This document shows, piece after piece, positions 5,600 through 6,152 of a stretch of DNA of 6,152 nt. Positions within the stretch are counted from its first letter, which is position 1, and every line of letters starts with the position of its first letter. The notes beneath the pieces are model-generated. The model ran no database searches and was not told the DNA's origin. It saw nothing but the letters and a program-made list of their open reading frames with translations. The translations under genes and the position numbers were made by a program. Source of the stretch: Chloroflexi bacterium UBA6019 (GTDB lineage Bacteria; Chloroflexota; Dormibacteria; Dormibacterales; Dormibacteraceae); NCBI GenBank assembly GCA_002427995.1, contig DIZV01000139.1, positions 1 to 6,152 on the forward strand, in the 5' to 3' direction.

Positions 5600-6152
5600 C
5601 CCGGCGCCTCACCGGCGCCCTGGTCATGCTGCTCTGCCTGACCGGGTGCAGCGCCGGTCCCCCGCAGCCTGCCCCCTCGAGCCTCGTCATCGCCGTGGAC
5701 GTGCCCGCCAACGGCCCCCAGGCGGCCGACGGAGCCGCCGTGGTCGACGCCGTCAATCAGGTCCTGAAGGACGAGTACGGCGGGAGGCTGGAGAGTCTGC
5801 CGCTGACCGTCCGGGTCTACGACGACAGCTCGGCCGGGCGTCGCGACCCCACCCAGGGGCAGCTCAACCTGCGCCGGATGGCTGCCGACCGCCGCGTTCT
5901 GGGCGTGATCGGGCCCCTTAACTCGGATGTCGCGGGGGCTGAGATCCCGATCGCAAACGCCGCCCACCTGGCGATGGTCAGCCCGGCCGCGTCCAATCCC
6001 TGCCTCACCAGGGCGCTGCCGGAGTGCGTGATCTCGCCGCGCGAGCTGCGGCCGGGGGGTCCGAATGACTTCTTCCGAGTTGTGCCGACCGACGACCTCG
6101 AGCCGGCGGCTCTGGTCGCCTACGCGACCCGCACGCTGCACGTGACGCGGGT
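5596..6152 (+). CDS. Second LIV-type substrate-binding lipoprotein, 3' end cut off by window edge
   Basis: The frame from GTG at 5596 is open to the window edge (185 residues seen, no stop). Residues 2-18 form a classic lipoprotein signal: TRR, hydrophobic core 6-15, lipobox L-T-G-C with Cys18. A short Pro-rich linker (21-28) precedes SLVIAVDVPANGPQ (28-41). From residue 105 it aligns without gaps to residues 112-190 of the protein encoded at 449-1771. By hand count about 43 of 79 positions are identical, including GPxNS, AEIPIA, NPCLT and the FRVVxTDDL block. The cysteine pair at 136 and 144 matches 143 and 151 of the first protein. The GTG overlaps the livF stop in GTGA, so translation is probably coupled and the gene belongs to the operon. 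There is no Gly/Ser tract, and codon use is less strict than in the first gene (for example CTT, GTT, AAT, CGA), hinting at lower expression. It probably feeds the same permease with a related ligand, or acts as a sensor. The C-terminal lobe is not visible, so a pseudogene cannot be excluded. Confidence 0.85.
   Translation, partial: MTRRLTGALVMLLCLTGCSAGPPQPAPSSLVIAVDVPANGPQAADGAAVVDAVNQVLKDEYGGRLESLPLTVRVYDDSSAGRRDPTQGQLNLRRMAADRRVLGVIGPLNSDVAGAEIPIANAAHLAMVSPAASNPCLTRALPECVISPRELRPGGPNDFFRVVPTDDLEPAALVAYATRTLHVTR

Noticed and set aside
1..6152. CRISPR arrays, tRNA or rRNA genes, insertion sequences, phage or defence genes
   Set aside because: No regularly spaced repeats, tRNA-like folds, rRNA sequence, transposase motifs or terminal inverted repeats were seen. 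The coding sequence is accounted for by the TPR gene and the transporter operon.

Overview
The window carries one nearly complete high-affinity branched-chain amino acid (LIV/HAAT family) ABC importer operon on the plus strand. A divergent, truncated tetratricopeptide-repeat gene lies at the left edge, and a second, truncated substrate-binding lipoprotein gene lies at the right edge. The DNA is GC-rich with mostly C/G-ending codons, and it uses TTG and GTG starts alongside ATG. Both binding proteins have lipobox signal peptides. The TPR protein resembles small TPR proteins I associate with Chloroflexota, so an uncultured Chloroflexota-like or actinobacterial organism is my best guess, held at low to moderate confidence. 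No marker gene settles it.

Layout: 1-266 (minus) is the 5' part of a TPR protein gene. 267-448 is a divergent regulatory region with a near-consensus plus-strand promoter (TTGACA, 17 bp, TATACA) and a leader that can fold into a nested hairpin. 449-1771 encodes the major substrate-binding lipoprotein. 1787-1818 is a strong hairpin with a short T-run, probably a leaky terminator that lowers expression of the downstream genes. 1838-5599 holds livH, livM, livG and livF with 1-4 base overlaps. 5596-6152 is the start of a second binding lipoprotein whose GTG start overlaps the livF stop; it runs off the window.

How the parts work together: a lipid-anchored binding protein captures an amino acid or similar small polar ligand outside the membrane. 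It delivers the ligand to the LivH-LivM channel, and the LivG and LivF ATPases drive import. The promoter-proximal binding protein followed by a terminator fits the usual need for excess binding protein over membrane complex. The second binding protein sits at the low-expression end of the operon and would share the same permease.

The system is an established type, not a new class. The features most worth a second look are the two paralogous binding proteins bracketing one transporter, a CX7C cysteine pair shared by both, further paired cysteines in the first binding protein and in an extracytoplasmic loop of LivM, and the leader hairpin. The ligand cannot be assigned from sequence alone.
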